Below, piece after piece: positions 11,420-20,640 of a stretch of DNA of 64,000 bases. The notes under the pieces were generated by a model. It had not been told where the DNA came from. It made no database searches and saw only the letters and a list, made by a program, of their open reading frames with translations. How positions within the stretch are numbered: position 1 is the first letter of the stretch; each line of letters opens with the position of its first letter. The stretch comes from Diabrotica undecimpunctata (taxonomy: Eukaryota; Arthropoda; Insecta; Coleoptera; Chrysomelidae), in NCBI RefSeq assembly GCF_040954645.1, contig NC_092803.1:60285984-60349983 (forward strand), read 5' to 3'. The translations under genes were made by a program, and so were the position numbers.

Positions 11420-11778
11420 GTTAAGGTAAACTATCGTCATTTTTACGACATCTAACAAAAAATTGAAAAAAAAAAATACAATTGTAATTATAAACACTTT
11501 TATTACAAAAAATTAGAAAAAAAGTAAGTCTTAGTAAGTGATACAGTCGATGTACACTACTCTTTTGCAAACATTGTACATACATTACCTCGGTGTTAGC
11601 CACAGATAGCGGGATGACATTGATTACAATATGTAGTAGTCATTTGCTTTTTTTTACGCCGACAATGGAAACATGCCTTGCGTTTCTTTTCTTCAGGGAA
11701 CGGGCGTTCAACTTCTTCGGAAATTTTGAGGACATCTTTTTGCTTTCGACGAAGATTTGGACGTAAAGTTGTAATACC
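11420..11778 (-). pseudogene. piggyBac transposase, C-terminal part (split by the gypsy element)
   Basis: On the minus strand the frame from 11781 reads through PNLRRKQKDVL and a Cys-rich C-terminal finger with C-x2-C and YCNQCHPAIC, the usual end of piggyBac transposases, where it helps bind transposon ends. It is the downstream piece of the transposase whose middle and start lie at 17886-19570; the 6.1-kb gypsy insertion separates them. The left terminal repeat of this piggyBac could not be fixed, though TTAA sites occur at 11411-11426. Confidence 0.8.
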
Positions 11779-11782
11779 CAAT

Positions 11783-12093
11783 TGTTACGATAAATATACT
11801 GGCCTAACTTTTATGACTAATTATTCTGTTTTATTGTAGAAATTTCGGTGGAAGTCTAGATTCAAATTATGGTGAATTCTCCAACTTGATGTTCTCGACT
11901 ATTCCAGTATATCAGGATTTCGTATATAAATACAACATTTTTATATGGAGAGCCAGTTAATACTCAAGACCCGCGCTCGCGAATTTGTACGTACGGATAT
12001 AATAAATTATTGTCAGATAAGTTAATATAAATAAAGAAATAAATTAAATCCGTAAGTGTTATAAATATTGAACCTTTTAATAAATTCACAACA
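11783..12093 (+). repeat. 5' LTR (311 bp)
   Basis: Starts TGTTACGATAAA and ends TTCACAACA. It contains a TATA box, TATATAAA, at 11923-11930 and a polyadenylation-type AATAAA at 12030-12035, so a U3-R-U5 order is plausible. It is identical in length and, by reading, in sequence to 17571-17881. Confidence 0.97.
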
Positions 12094-12095
12094 AA

Positions 12096-12112
12096 TGGTG
12101 TCAGAACAGTGG
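12096..12112 (+). other. Primer binding site
   Basis: TGGTGTCAGAACAGTGG begins 2 bp after the 5' LTR. TGG at the start is complementary to a tRNA CCA end. The sequence resembles the leucine-tRNA type of primer site, but I could not check the tRNA. Confidence 0.8.
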
Positions 12113-12169
12113 AATACTTAGATAAATTGCGAAAATAAATTACAAGTGAATATAAAATAAATTGTGAAA

Positions 12170-12871
12170 ATGGCTACGATTTATGAGCTGACAGTGACTA
12201 ATTTAAGAAGACATCTTGAAGACAGAGAATTAGCTTCTACCGGAAAAAAGGCTGAGTTAGTCCAACGACTAAAGAACGCTTTGCTAGAAGAAGGACTAGA
12301 TCCAGAGACTTATATATTTGAAGATGCTGTCCTCTCGTCGATTTCGAAAGTTTCTTCTGATGTAGCCAAAGTTTCCGGCGACATCGCATCATTGGAGAAC
12401 AAAGTATCCGGCGACATCGCTTCTTTAGAAAGCAAAGTTTCTAACGAGATTTCTTCTCTGGAAAGCAAAGTTTCTGCTAACATCTCTAAAGTCACTTCTG
12501 AAATATCTGCTCTTGACGATAGAGTGTCTTCGCTAAAAAACCAAGTTGCTGCCGATAAGTTGGCCTTCGAAGAAAAGATTAAAGAGATGGAAAGGAAGAT
12601 GGAAGAAACAGGGACAGCAGAGAGAGGTAACAATCCGATTACAGTGGAGATAAAAGAAGACGAGACGAAATTTAAGTTGGAGACACGGCCGAAATTTGAA
12701 GGAAGTGGAGGTTCTATTCATGTTAAAGTCCCAACTTTCGACGGAAAATCATCATGGAACAACTACATGAAACAGTTCGAATCAGCCGCAAGAGCAAATG
12801 GATGGTCTGAAAAAGAAAAGGCTGTAAACCTGACTATCGCTCTTCGAGGAGATGCCTTAGATGTGCTTTAG
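12170..12871 (+). CDS. gag: Gag, N-terminal part (SAP domain, coiled coil, start of capsid), ends at internal TAG
   Basis: ATG at 12170 is the first good start after the primer site (AAAATGG context). Residues ~5-42 form a SAP domain (LTVTNLRRHLEDRELASTGK, then KAELVQRLK), a helix-turn-helix DNA/RNA-binding fold known from chromatin proteins. Residues ~53-155 are heptad-rich with repeated SLESKVS/DIASLE units, predicted coiled coil. From ~183 a Gag capsid-like stretch starts (IHVKVPTFDG, then WNNYMKQFESAARANGW). The frame stops at TAG 12869-12871, in the middle of the capsid region; the next codons continue capsid in the same frame, so the stop is either a nonsense mutation or a readthrough site. 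An intact Gag would assemble the particle and bind RNA. No CCHC knuckle occurs here or in the continuation. Confidence 0.9.
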   Translation: MATIYELTVTNLRRHLEDRELASTGKKAELVQRLKNALLEEGLDPETYIFEDAVLSSISKVSSDVAKVSGDIASLENKVSGDIASLESKVSNEISSLESKVSANISKVTSEISALDDRVSSLKNQVAADKLAFEEKIKEMERKMEETGTAERGNNPITVEIKEDETKFKLETRPKFEGSGGSIHVKVPTFDGKSSWNNYMKQFESAARANGWSEKEKAVNLTIALRGDALDVL

Positions 12872-12925
12872 ACCATAGCCGTAGAGGAGACCGATGATTT
12901 CGAACAACTGAAGAAGAGGTTAAAT

Positions 12926-15900
12926 ATGCGATATGGCCACGAACATTTGGAGCATGTTTATCAGTCACAGCTTAAAAATCGTAGACAGAAGAAAGAGGAG
13001 GCTCTTCAAGAATATGAGGTAGATATTGCCAGATTAGTACGATATGCTTATCCAACAGCTCCCGAAGACATGATGGAAAAATTGGCCGTTCAAACGTTTA
13101 TTGATGGTCTTCGTGATCATGAAATGCAGAGAACACTACGATTAGCTCGTCACAAGACGCTGGTTGATGTCTTATCCGCCGCCCTCGAATACGAGTCAGC
13201 TACGCAGGCCTCTGGCGGGTACAGTAAAGTTAGGACTGTAAAAGAGGAAGGAGATGAAGATAAACTTGACCAGCTCTTTAATTTGATAAAAAGCATGACA
13301 TGCAAGAAAACGAAGACCATAAAATCAAGAAACTCACAATCGGAAAAACCAGAACGAGTCGGCTTTAGGGGAGCAGCTTCGACCCGGAACTTTTCCAAAG
13401 ACCCTCTTATACTAATAGCTTCTTTGAAATGTCGTGAAGATAGTGTATATGTAGATGGAGAAATAAATGGTAAAAGACATACGTTGTTGGTGGATACCGG
13501 AGCGACCGGAACCATTATACGCCCGACAGTTATAAACAGCCGAAAGAAACTGTTACCAACGAGGTTACGACTTCGGACCGCTACAGGTGAAAATGCCAAC
13601 ATTCATGGAGAAATCCAGGTACAATTGGGAATTGGGGCAGAAAAGTTTGTCCATACTGTTATAGTTGCTGACATCGAAGAGGATGTTATATTAGGAATGG
13701 ACGTAATGAATATGCATGGATTCCAATTGGATTTTAAGAATAAGGTAATCAAAGTTGGCAACGAGGAGGTATTTCTCCATCCACATAATGACAACACTGT
13801 GCAAGCAGCCATTACAGAAGATACAGTCGTGCCTGCGAGAAGCGAAACGATCATAGTAGCGCGACTACAGGGAATTGTAGACGAAGGGAGACCTGTTATG
13901 ATGGAGCCTTGGAACCACGACGATGAGGTTGGCCGTGGAATCATAATTGGAAAGGAATTGGTGACTTCGGCTAAAGAAATTCCTGTGAGACTTATCAATG
14001 TCAACGACTACCCAGTGACCATAAAGAAAGAGACAAAAGTAGGAACTTGTGTACCTGTGACATCCATAATCCGTCAGGCGACAACATCTGATAATTCCAA
14101 CGATAAATTCGACCAAATGGTTGCAGTTGCAGGACAGTCTCTAAATCAGATGGAGAAAAGGAAATTAAGGGAATTTCTTCGGCAGTATCGTGATATTTTC
14201 GTACCGAAAGGAGGAAAGACGGGAAGAACTACGGTTGTTAAGCATAAAATTGATACTGGTAATGCTAAGCCAATTCGTCAAACAGCTCGACGATTACCAC
14301 AGGCGAAAAGAGAGGAAGCTGAAACGATTGTTCAGGAAATGAAGAAAGACGGGGTGATAGAACCTTCTACGAGCCCATGGGTCTCTCCGGTGGTCCTGGT
14401 TAAGAAGAAAGACGGAACGACGAGGTTCTGTGTGGATTACCGTTTGCTGAACAACGTTACCAAGAAAGATAGTTATCCTCTGCCTCGGATCGATGACACA
14501 TTGGACACATTGGCTGGAAGTAAATTGTTTTCTACTTTGGATTTGAAGTCTGGATACTGGCAGGTAGAAATGGACCCAGTAGATAAAGAAAAGACAGCCT
14601 TCACCACAGGATCTGGATTGTGGCAATTCAACGTTATGCCATTTGGACTCTGTAATGCTCCTGCGACATTTGAGAGGCTTATGGAAAATGTGTTGAGAGG
14701 GTTATCTTGGAAAACATGCCTGGTTTATTTAGATGACATAATCGTCTTGGGGGAGACATTCGAAGATCATTTGAGGAATTTAGAAAACGTTTTTAATCGA
14801 CTTAAAGCTGCCCAATTAATGCTAAACCCCAAGAAGTGCCAGCTATTTCAAGGTAAAGTCAATTATCTGGGTCATATAGTCAGTAAAGAAGGAGTGGCCG
14901 TGGATAAGGGAAAAATCGATTCCATTAAGGAATGGCCAAAACCAACTGACAAACATCAAGTGAGAAGTTTTCTTGGACTATGTACTTACTACCGGAGGTT
15001 TATTAAGAAGTTTGCAGATATCGCTAAGCCATTAACGCGACTTACAGAGGAATCAAGAGAATACCGCTGGGATATAGACTGCCAAAATGCCTTTGAAACG
15101 TTGAAAAAGCATTTAATAACAGCACCAATTTTGGGGTATCCACTGCCAGAAGGAGAGTTCATCTTAGATACGGATGCAAGTAATGTGGGAATTGGAGGAG
15201 TGCTGTCTCAGATTCAAGGAGGACAGGAACGAGTCCTCGGATATTTTAGTAAAGTTCTTTCAAAACCAGAACGGAATTATTGCGTCACGAGAAGAGAACT
15301 TCTGGCAGTAGTGAAATCAGTAGAGCACTTCTATCAATATCTCTATGGCAGAAAGTTTCTAATCCGAACCGACCATGCCGCCCTTAAGTGGTTGATGCAG
15401 TTTAAGAATCCAGAGGGTCAGATAGCCAGGTGGATCGAACGACTCCAAGAATACGATTTTAAGATTGAGCACCGGGCCGGAGTTAGCCACAGAAACGCTG
15501 ATTCTCTTTCCAGAAGGCCATGCCCAGCAGAGTGTTCCCACTGCAACAAAACGGAATCCAAGGAAGCAGCAGTGCTAAGAACGACGATTGTCAACGACGA
15601 CTGGACGCCTACTAAGATAAGGGAAGAACAAGAGAGAGATCCAGTTATACAGAAAATCCGAAAATGGAAAGAGGAAAACCGTCGACCACCTTGGCAGGAA
15701 ATATCAAACCTATGCTCAGTAGTTAAGACGTATTGGGCCCAGTGGGACTCATTTATCATCGAAGATGGCTTGCTCAAACGAGTCCTGGAAAATGATGACG
15801 GTTCAGAGAAGAGAAGACAGTTGGTGATCCCAAAGAGCAGAATAGCCGAAGTACTTCGTCAGTTACACGACAGTCCATCGGGAGGGCATTTTGGGGTAAA

Positions 15901-17581
15901 GAAAACCCTTCAGCGAATTCGGGAACGGTTTTATTGGATGAACAGTTCCGACGACGTAAAAGACTGGTGTAAGAAATGTACTATTTGTGCTACGAGTAAC
16001 GGGCCTCACCGAAAAAGGAGAGCTCCTATGAGACAATATAATGTTGGAAGCCCGTTTGAAAGAATAGCTTTGGACATCGCTGGGCCATTTCCAGAAAGTG
16101 AAAATGGAGGCAAGTACATGTTGGTAGTAATGGATTACTTTACTAAGTGGGTCGAGATTTACGCACTTCCAGACCAGAAGGCCGCCACCGTTGCAGATAA
16201 GTTGATCCAAGAATATATCAGCCGATTTGGAGTGCCTTTGGAGATCCATAGTGACCAAGGCAGGAACTTCGAAAGCGATCTATTCCAAGGAATATGTGAT
16301 AGACTAGGCATGAAGAAAACAAGAACTACCGCGTATCATCCGCAATCGGATGGTATGGTAGAACGAATGAATAGGACAGTTGGCAAGTATTTGACAAAGA
16401 TGGTGTCCGATCATCAGCGAGACTGGGACCAATACCTTCCGTTCTTCACAATGGCCTACAGATCTGCTGTTAACGAATCAACAGGCCAGACACCAGCCAA
16501 AGTCCTATTCGGACGCGAAATGCGACTACCTTGTGATCTCGAGTTTGGATGTAAACCTGGAGAAGATGTAGCAGGTGAAGATTATGTGATCGAATTACGA
16601 AGAAGAATGGACGATGTACATGAGTTGGTCCGTTCCCACCTTCAGATCGCTAGCGACAGAATGAAGAAACGGTACGATACACAAGCCGAAAAGGGTTGCT
16701 TTAAGAAGAACGACAAAGTATGGCTGTATAATCCCAAGAAGCGAAAAGGTTGTTCTCCCAAATTGCAGCAGTTTTGGGAAGGTCCATACCTCATTATGGA
16801 GAAGATCAACGATGTCATCTACCGAATAAGCAAGATTCCGAGGGGAAAGCCGATGATAGTACACCATAACCGGTTGGCATCTTTCGAAGGTGACCACGAC
16901 GTAGATGAAGAAGTGGAAGTAAACCAAGTCCAAGATGTGTCTGACCTCACGTTTGAGGAATTCATGGGTGCCTATGGAGGTACCGGTAAAGCAAGACATG
17001 GTGTTACCACTGAAGAAAAGCAAGATCTACTCGCGCTCCCCGATGACTACTCGCTGGCCCTTACCATCCCGGCCAGTATCAAAGATGCACCAGGGTTGGC
17101 ATCCGTCTTTCGAAGGAAGTTTGGTCGAGTTGCAGAACTTCAATGCCAAGTGCCAGCTCCCGGTAAAACCTTGAAACTCCAAGATGCATCACGTTACCTT
17201 TTCTACCTGGTAACAAAAGACACTGCCCGTGACCAACCTACCTACCGAGATGTATGGGAAGCCTTACTTCAATTGAGAGAGCACGTACTAGAGTCCGACG
17301 TGCAAAAGTTAGCCATGCCAAAGTTGGAGTGCCGCCAATTAGATTGGAGGGTTATCCGAAATATGGTGGAGGAGATCTTCCAAGACACCGAAGTCCAGGT
17401 GTTAGTCTGTTGCAATCCGCTAAGTACCTTGTGCGGAGAGAAAACCGTCCCTTGTCATTTTTATACAACTGGAAGTTGTAAAAGAGGGTCCAGTTGCCGA
17501 TACCAGCATACAGTTCCGGTTCCAGTCCCGACAAGGTTCCAGGAGGAACCATCTTTTAAGAGGGGGGCAATGTTACGATAA
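12926..17581 (+). CDS. pol: Gag C-terminus fused to Pol: protease, RT, RNase H, integrase, macro-like domain, CCCH finger
   Basis: A 1551-codon frame, in phase with gag; the open frame starts right after the TAG, first ATG at 12926. Residues ~1-100 finish the capsid. Aspartic protease: DTGAT at 190-194. RT with active site YLDD at 601-604; RNase H with DTDAS at 748-752; integrase zinc region H981/H988 and C1015/C1018; catalytic D1050, D1110 and E1146 (D-x35-E spacing); a GPY/F module (FWEGPYLI) near 1288. Past integrase, residues ~1362-1497 resemble the TARG1/OARD1-type macro domain (SVFRRKFG, SRYLFYLVTK, QPTY, AMPKLEC), with lysine K1431 in the LVTK position, but the glycine-rich loop and the following catalytic aspartate of active TARG1 are not evident. 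Residues 1510-1528 are a CCCH finger, C-x7-C-x5-C-x3-H. The stop codon lies 11 bp inside the 3' LTR, so the polypurine tract is translated. Domain calls for the extension are from memory of family motifs. Confidence 0.93.
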   Translation: MRYGHEHLEHVYQSQLKNRRQKKEEALQEYEVDIARLVRYAYPTAPEDMMEKLAVQTFIDGLRDHEMQRTLRLARHKTLVDVLSAALEYESATQASGGYSKVRTVKEEGDEDKLDQLFNLIKSMTCKKTKTIKSRNSQSEKPERVGFRGAASTRNFSKDPLILIASLKCREDSVYVDGEINGKRHTLLVDTGATGTIIRPTVINSRKKLLPTRLRLRTATGENANIHGEIQVQLGIGAEKFVHTVIVADIEEDVILGMDVMNMHGFQLDFKNKVIKVGNEEVFLHPHNDNTVQAAITEDTVVPARSETIIVARLQGIVDEGRPVMMEPWNHDDEVGRGIIIGKELVTSAKEIPVRLINVNDYPVTIKKETKVGTCVPVTSIIRQATTSDNSNDKFDQMVAVAGQSLNQMEKRKLREFLRQYRDIFVPKGGKTGRTTVVKHKIDTGNAKPIRQTARRLPQAKREEAETIVQEMKKDGVIEPSTSPWVSPVVLVKKKDGTTRFCVDYRLLNNVTKKDSYPLPRIDDTLDTLAGSKLFSTLDLKSGYWQVEMDPVDKEKTAFTTGSGLWQFNVMPFGLCNAPATFERLMENVLRGLSWKTCLVYLDDIIVLGETFEDHLRNLENVFNRLKAAQLMLNPKKCQLFQGKVNYLGHIVSKEGVAVDKGKIDSIKEWPKPTDKHQVRSFLGLCTYYRRFIKKFADIAKPLTRLTEESREYRWDIDCQNAFETLKKHLITAPILGYPLPEGEFILDTDASNVGIGGVLSQIQGGQERVLGYFSKVLSKPERNYCVTRRELLAVVKSVEHFYQYLYGRKFLIRTDHAALKWLMQFKNPEGQIARWIERLQEYDFKIEHRAGVSHRNADSLSRRPCPAECSHCNKTESKEAAVLRTTIVNDDWTPTKIREEQERDPVIQKIRKWKEENRRPPWQEISNLCSVVKTYWAQWDSFIIEDGLLKRVLENDDGSEKRRQLVIPKSRIAEVLRQLHDSPSGGHFGVKKTLQRIRERFYWMNSSDDVKDWCKKCTICATSNGPHRKRRAPMRQYNVGSPFERIALDIAGPFPESENGGKYMLVVMDYFTKWVEIYALPDQKAATVADKLIQEYISRFGVPLEIHSDQGRNFESDLFQGICDRLGMKKTRTTAYHPQSDGMVERMNRTVGKYLTKMVSDHQRDWDQYLPFFTMAYRSAVNESTGQTPAKVLFGREMRLPCDLEFGCKPGEDVAGEDYVIELRRRMDDVHELVRSHLQIASDRMKKRYDTQAEKGCFKKNDKVWLYNPKKRKGCSPKLQQFWEGPYLIMEKINDVIYRISKIPRGKPMIVHHNRLASFEGDHDVDEEVEVNQVQDVSDLTFEEFMGAYGGTGKARHGVTTEEKQDLLALPDDYSLALTIPASIKDAPGLASVFRRKFGRVAELQCQVPAPGKTLKLQDASRYLFYLVTKDTARDQPTYRDVWEALLQLREHVLESDVQKLAMPKLECRQLDWRVIRNMVEEIFQDTEVQVLVCCNPLSTLCGEKTVPCHFYTTGSCKRGSSCRYQHTVPVPVPTRFQEEPSFKRGAMLR
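17557..17570 (+). other. Polypurine tract
   Basis: AAGAGGGGGGCAA lies directly before the 3' LTR and would prime plus-strand DNA synthesis. It is also coding, near the last codons of Pol. Confidence 0.85.
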
Positions 17582-17881
17582 ATATACTGGCCTAACTTTT
17601 ATGACTAATTATTCTGTTTTATTGTAGAAATTTCGGTGGAAGTCTAGATTCAAATTATGGTGAATTCTCCAACTTGATGTTCTCGACTATTCCAGTATAT
17701 CAGGATTTCGTATATAAATACAACATTTTTATATGGAGAGCCAGTTAATACTCAAGACCCGCGCTCGCGAATTTGTACGTACGGATATAATAAATTATTG
17801 TCAGATAAGTTAATATAAATAAAGAAATAAATTAAATCCGTAAGTGTTATAAATATTGAACCTTTTAATAAATTCACAACA
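17571..17881 (+). repeat. 3' LTR (311 bp)
   Basis: Copy of 11783-12093 with no difference found. Followed by the CAAT target duplication. Confidence 0.97.
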
Positions 17882-17885
17882 CAAT

Positions 17886-19570
17886 CGTTCTTTCAGCCGG
17901 GGTTTGGTGAGACGACAAGCCAAGTCAACCATATATTCGTATCTGGATAAAACTTTTCTGTTTGCTTTAATGTGTTTGTGGTGTAAATAACATACGAGTT
18001 GATACTTGCAAGATTTATCATATTATAGAAGAACGCATCTGGTCAAATGTATCCACTGCACCTTTCGTTCCAATATAATCAGTTATTATAGTGGGTTTAC
18101 CATTTATTTTGAAAAAGTCAGCATCTCCGTGAAGTGTTGAAAGAAGTGAAACTACCTTATTTTTCTTCGGCATATATGACACCAATGTTTTTCTTTCATC
18201 AAAGCAAAACATCGATATATTAAGGACTCTCTTCTTTATGTTTAACAATTCCTATAGAATTTCTCTTTTATTTTTGCGAAGAGTTCTGATAATTTCTTGT
18301 TTGTACTGATCTTTTAGTAACTTCTCTGCTAAGCTAACTGATGTAAACTAGTTACTAGAACCGTGGTAATATTTCTGTTACTACCATAAACTAATTTTGT
18401 AAGGTCCCTTACAAAATATGTACTCAAAGACAAACCATTTGTATTGGTTTTCTTGCCTAAATAAGGAATAGCATCGATATTATATTTTGAAGAGCTGTCA
18501 TACATCATAACGATTTTTAGACCGCACGAATTAGGGTTATCAGGTAAATATATTCGAAAAAGGCAACGTTCTCGAAATCTGTTTATCAATAGTCAGGTAG
18601 GATGAGGGTGTATATGATCTCTGCAGATGGTTAGGTCTTTTCGTGTTTCCTTTTCATCAAACCTAAGACAGTTTATGAGATATTTGAAAAGCCGACCACT
18701 CATACAAGCCTGATAAAATTTTCCTGATATATTACTATCATACGTATATTACATGGATAGATGACTGTCTTTATTTGCTGCAGACATTATCCGAATTGTC
18801 AATAAAGCTTTTAGCTCATTTTTACTCATATTAGAAATATTTCGAATAAATACGACTGGCATATTGACGTGACAACGTCTTAAATTAGGTTGTGGCTCGG
18901 AGTCATTCATGAAAAAGTGTAACGCTCGATCACGTCTGTTACAGTGAGTCACCGAACGAGAGAGAGGCCCGCCGGACCGGCAAATGCCTTGCGTCTCTCT
19001 CCCACTCAAACATAATCGGTCCGCTGCGCGCGCAGCACTAGAGAATTAGGCGCGTTGAATCGGTGCGGTGAAATTAGTTAAGTTTAAGTTTACATGTACA
19101 ATGTTTTAGTAAACAAAATATATTTCTATAGTTAAAATTTGTGCAATTTTTATTTTCATTCAATTCCTTGTTCCTATTGTGCAATTTAATAATATTCATA
19201 TCAATAAATATTCTACCGAGAAAAAGACGTTGTCACGTAAAATCTTCGCCCGTAAAACCGACTTTACAGGCAAGCGATTTTTTTTTTTTTAGATTGTCTT
19301 GTAATTTCACTATTTGAGTGTAACAGAGTACGACATAATATACCATCTGAAAAAAATGTAAGAAATGAACTTTTGTGTAGTTTCTGGCATTTCCTTTGGA
19401 ACCAGGAAATTGTTGAATTACCACTATTTTTAGAGTCATCTTTTTCATCTGAATCGTCTGATTTAAACTCCATCTGATTCTAACTCCCAGTTACTTCCAC
19501 TATCTTCAAAAGTTCCTGCTCACTATCTTTACCATTCCTTATACGCTGTATTTCATCGTTTATTTTATTT
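17886..19570 (-). pseudogene. piggyBac transposase, N-terminal and middle part
   Basis: Minus strand, right to left: an acidic N-terminal stretch (about 19560-19430, KSDDSDEKDDSKN); MSKNELKALLTIRI (about 18830); SGRLFKYLINCLRFDEKETR (about 18660); FRERCLFRIYLPDNPNSCGLK (about 18560); PYLGKKTNTNGLSL and GSNRNITT (about 18400); then VSYMPKKNKVVSLLSTLHGD and DYIGTKGAVDTFDQM (18018-18248). This is the order of a piggyBac DDD transposase. Frameshifts and stops occur and a MITE (18871-19234) is inserted. The remaining C-terminus is at 11420-11778, beyond the gypsy element. A GTCACCGGCGCCC motif at 19665-19677 may belong to the right terminal region. Confidence 0.85.
18871..19234. mobile_element. 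MITE, 364 bp, inside piggyBac pseudogene
   Basis: Ends GACAACGTCTT and AAGACGTTGTC are exact complements, each flanked by ACGT (18867-18870, 19235-19238), a possible 4-bp target duplication (ACGT is palindromic, so the exact border is ambiguous). Imperfect complementarity continues inward (CTCGG / CCGAG). The interior is GC-richer than its surroundings with an inner GAGAGAGG / CTCTCTC pairing. No coding frame. Superfamily not determined. Confidence 0.8.
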
Positions 19571-19790
19571 AACGTTAAATTTTTTTTATGACATAATACT
19601 ATAATTAAATAAAATAATAATAACTACAAATATAAAAAAGAATTAGATAATGACATCAAAAACGTCACCGGCGCCCAAATAAACTCGAGAGAATAAAACT
19701 AACGTAAAAAGTGGACTTTCATAAAATTGACGGCATGCTCCCAAAAAAAATGTAATACATAATTACAGTAGTATTGAAACACAAATCATC

Positions 19791-20640
19791 ATTCAATCTT
19801 CGCTTATCCACTGCTGGACATAGATCTCCCTCATAATTTTCCATCTATTTCGATCTTGTGCCTCTTGCATCCAATTCCTATGACAACGTTTTAGATCGTC
19901 AGTCCAACGTGTTGGTGGACGACCTCTGCTTCGGTAGGCATCATCTCTTGGTCTCCATTCCAGTATCCGCTTTGTCCATCTATTATCTGTCATTCGAGCT
20001 ACGTGACCTGCCCAGTTCCATTTCAGTGTTGCTACTCTCTCTACTGCATCAGCCACTCCTGTTCTTTGTCGTAGCTGGCGATTTGGGATCTTGTCTCGTA
20101 GTGAAACGCCCAACATAGCACGCTCCATCGCCCTTTGACACACACGGATCTTTTGAACTGTTCTCCTTGTCATGGTCAACGTTTCGGCACCGTAAGTTAA
20201 CACTGGCAAAACACACTGATTAAACGTTTTTCTTTTAAGGCATATTGGTATATCAGACGATTTGAAAATATGGTTCAGCTTGCCGAAGGCTGCCCAAGTC
20301 AGTCTTATACGACGGAGAAGCTCAACGGTTTGGTTATCTTTTCCTATGCGAATCTCATGACCTAGGTATTTATAGGCCATTACCTGGTCTATGGATCTTG
20401 TTCCTACGCATATATCTTCGCTGACTACAAGATTTGTCATCATCTGGGTTTTAGATATATTTATTTTCAATCCCCCTTCTAGCGAGGAAAGGTAGAGCTG
20501 ATTTAAAAGTTCTTTGGCCTCATCTATCCTATCAGCTATTAGTACAATATCATCTGCAAACCTTAGATGGCTAAGCTTTTCTCCGTTTATGTTTATGCCC
20601 TTGTCGGTCAGTTTTATTGTCAGGCCATGGAGTGGGGTGT
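19791..20640 (-). mobile_element. Non-LTR retrotransposon 3' part (GRPPT family)
   Basis: Minus-strand frame of 225 codons (19793-20470), plus upstream coding to ~20640. It includes the RT active-site box LRFADDIVLIADRIDEA (about 20560), YKYLGHEIRI, VLPVLTYGAETLT, the WAGHVARM block, RGRPPTRWTDDLKRCHRNW and AQDRNRW...YVQQW at the end. The stop at 19793 is followed by GATGATT, the short tail. A second 3' end of this family is at 63241-63530. Joined head to head with its own 5' region at 20641 (next entry). Confidence 0.88.

Larger units (their letters stand above)
11783..17881 (+). mobile_element. Ty3/gypsy LTR retrotransposon, complete, 6099 bp, CAAT target duplication
   Basis: Two LTRs of 311 bp, TG...CA ended, read as identical base for base. 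CAAT lies directly outside both ends (11779-11782 and 17882-17885). A primer binding site and polypurine tract are in the proper places. One reading frame covers gag, protease, RT, RNase H, integrase and an unusual C-terminal extension (macro-like plus CCCH finger); it is broken only by a TAG at 12869-12871. It interrupts a piggyBac transposase. Matching LTRs imply very recent insertion relative to everything else here. There is no env-like frame. Confidence 0.97.

Noticed and set aside
17257..17520. Host gene exon fused by chance to the gypsy 3' end
   Set aside because: The macro-like and CCCH segment is internal to matching LTRs and in frame with pol without splice signals; it belongs to the element, though how it was acquired is unknown.
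15359..17552. Many open frames antisense to or overlapping the gypsy pol
   Set aside because: They are shadows of a long, high-quality coding frame with recognisable enzymatic domains; none has its own homology.
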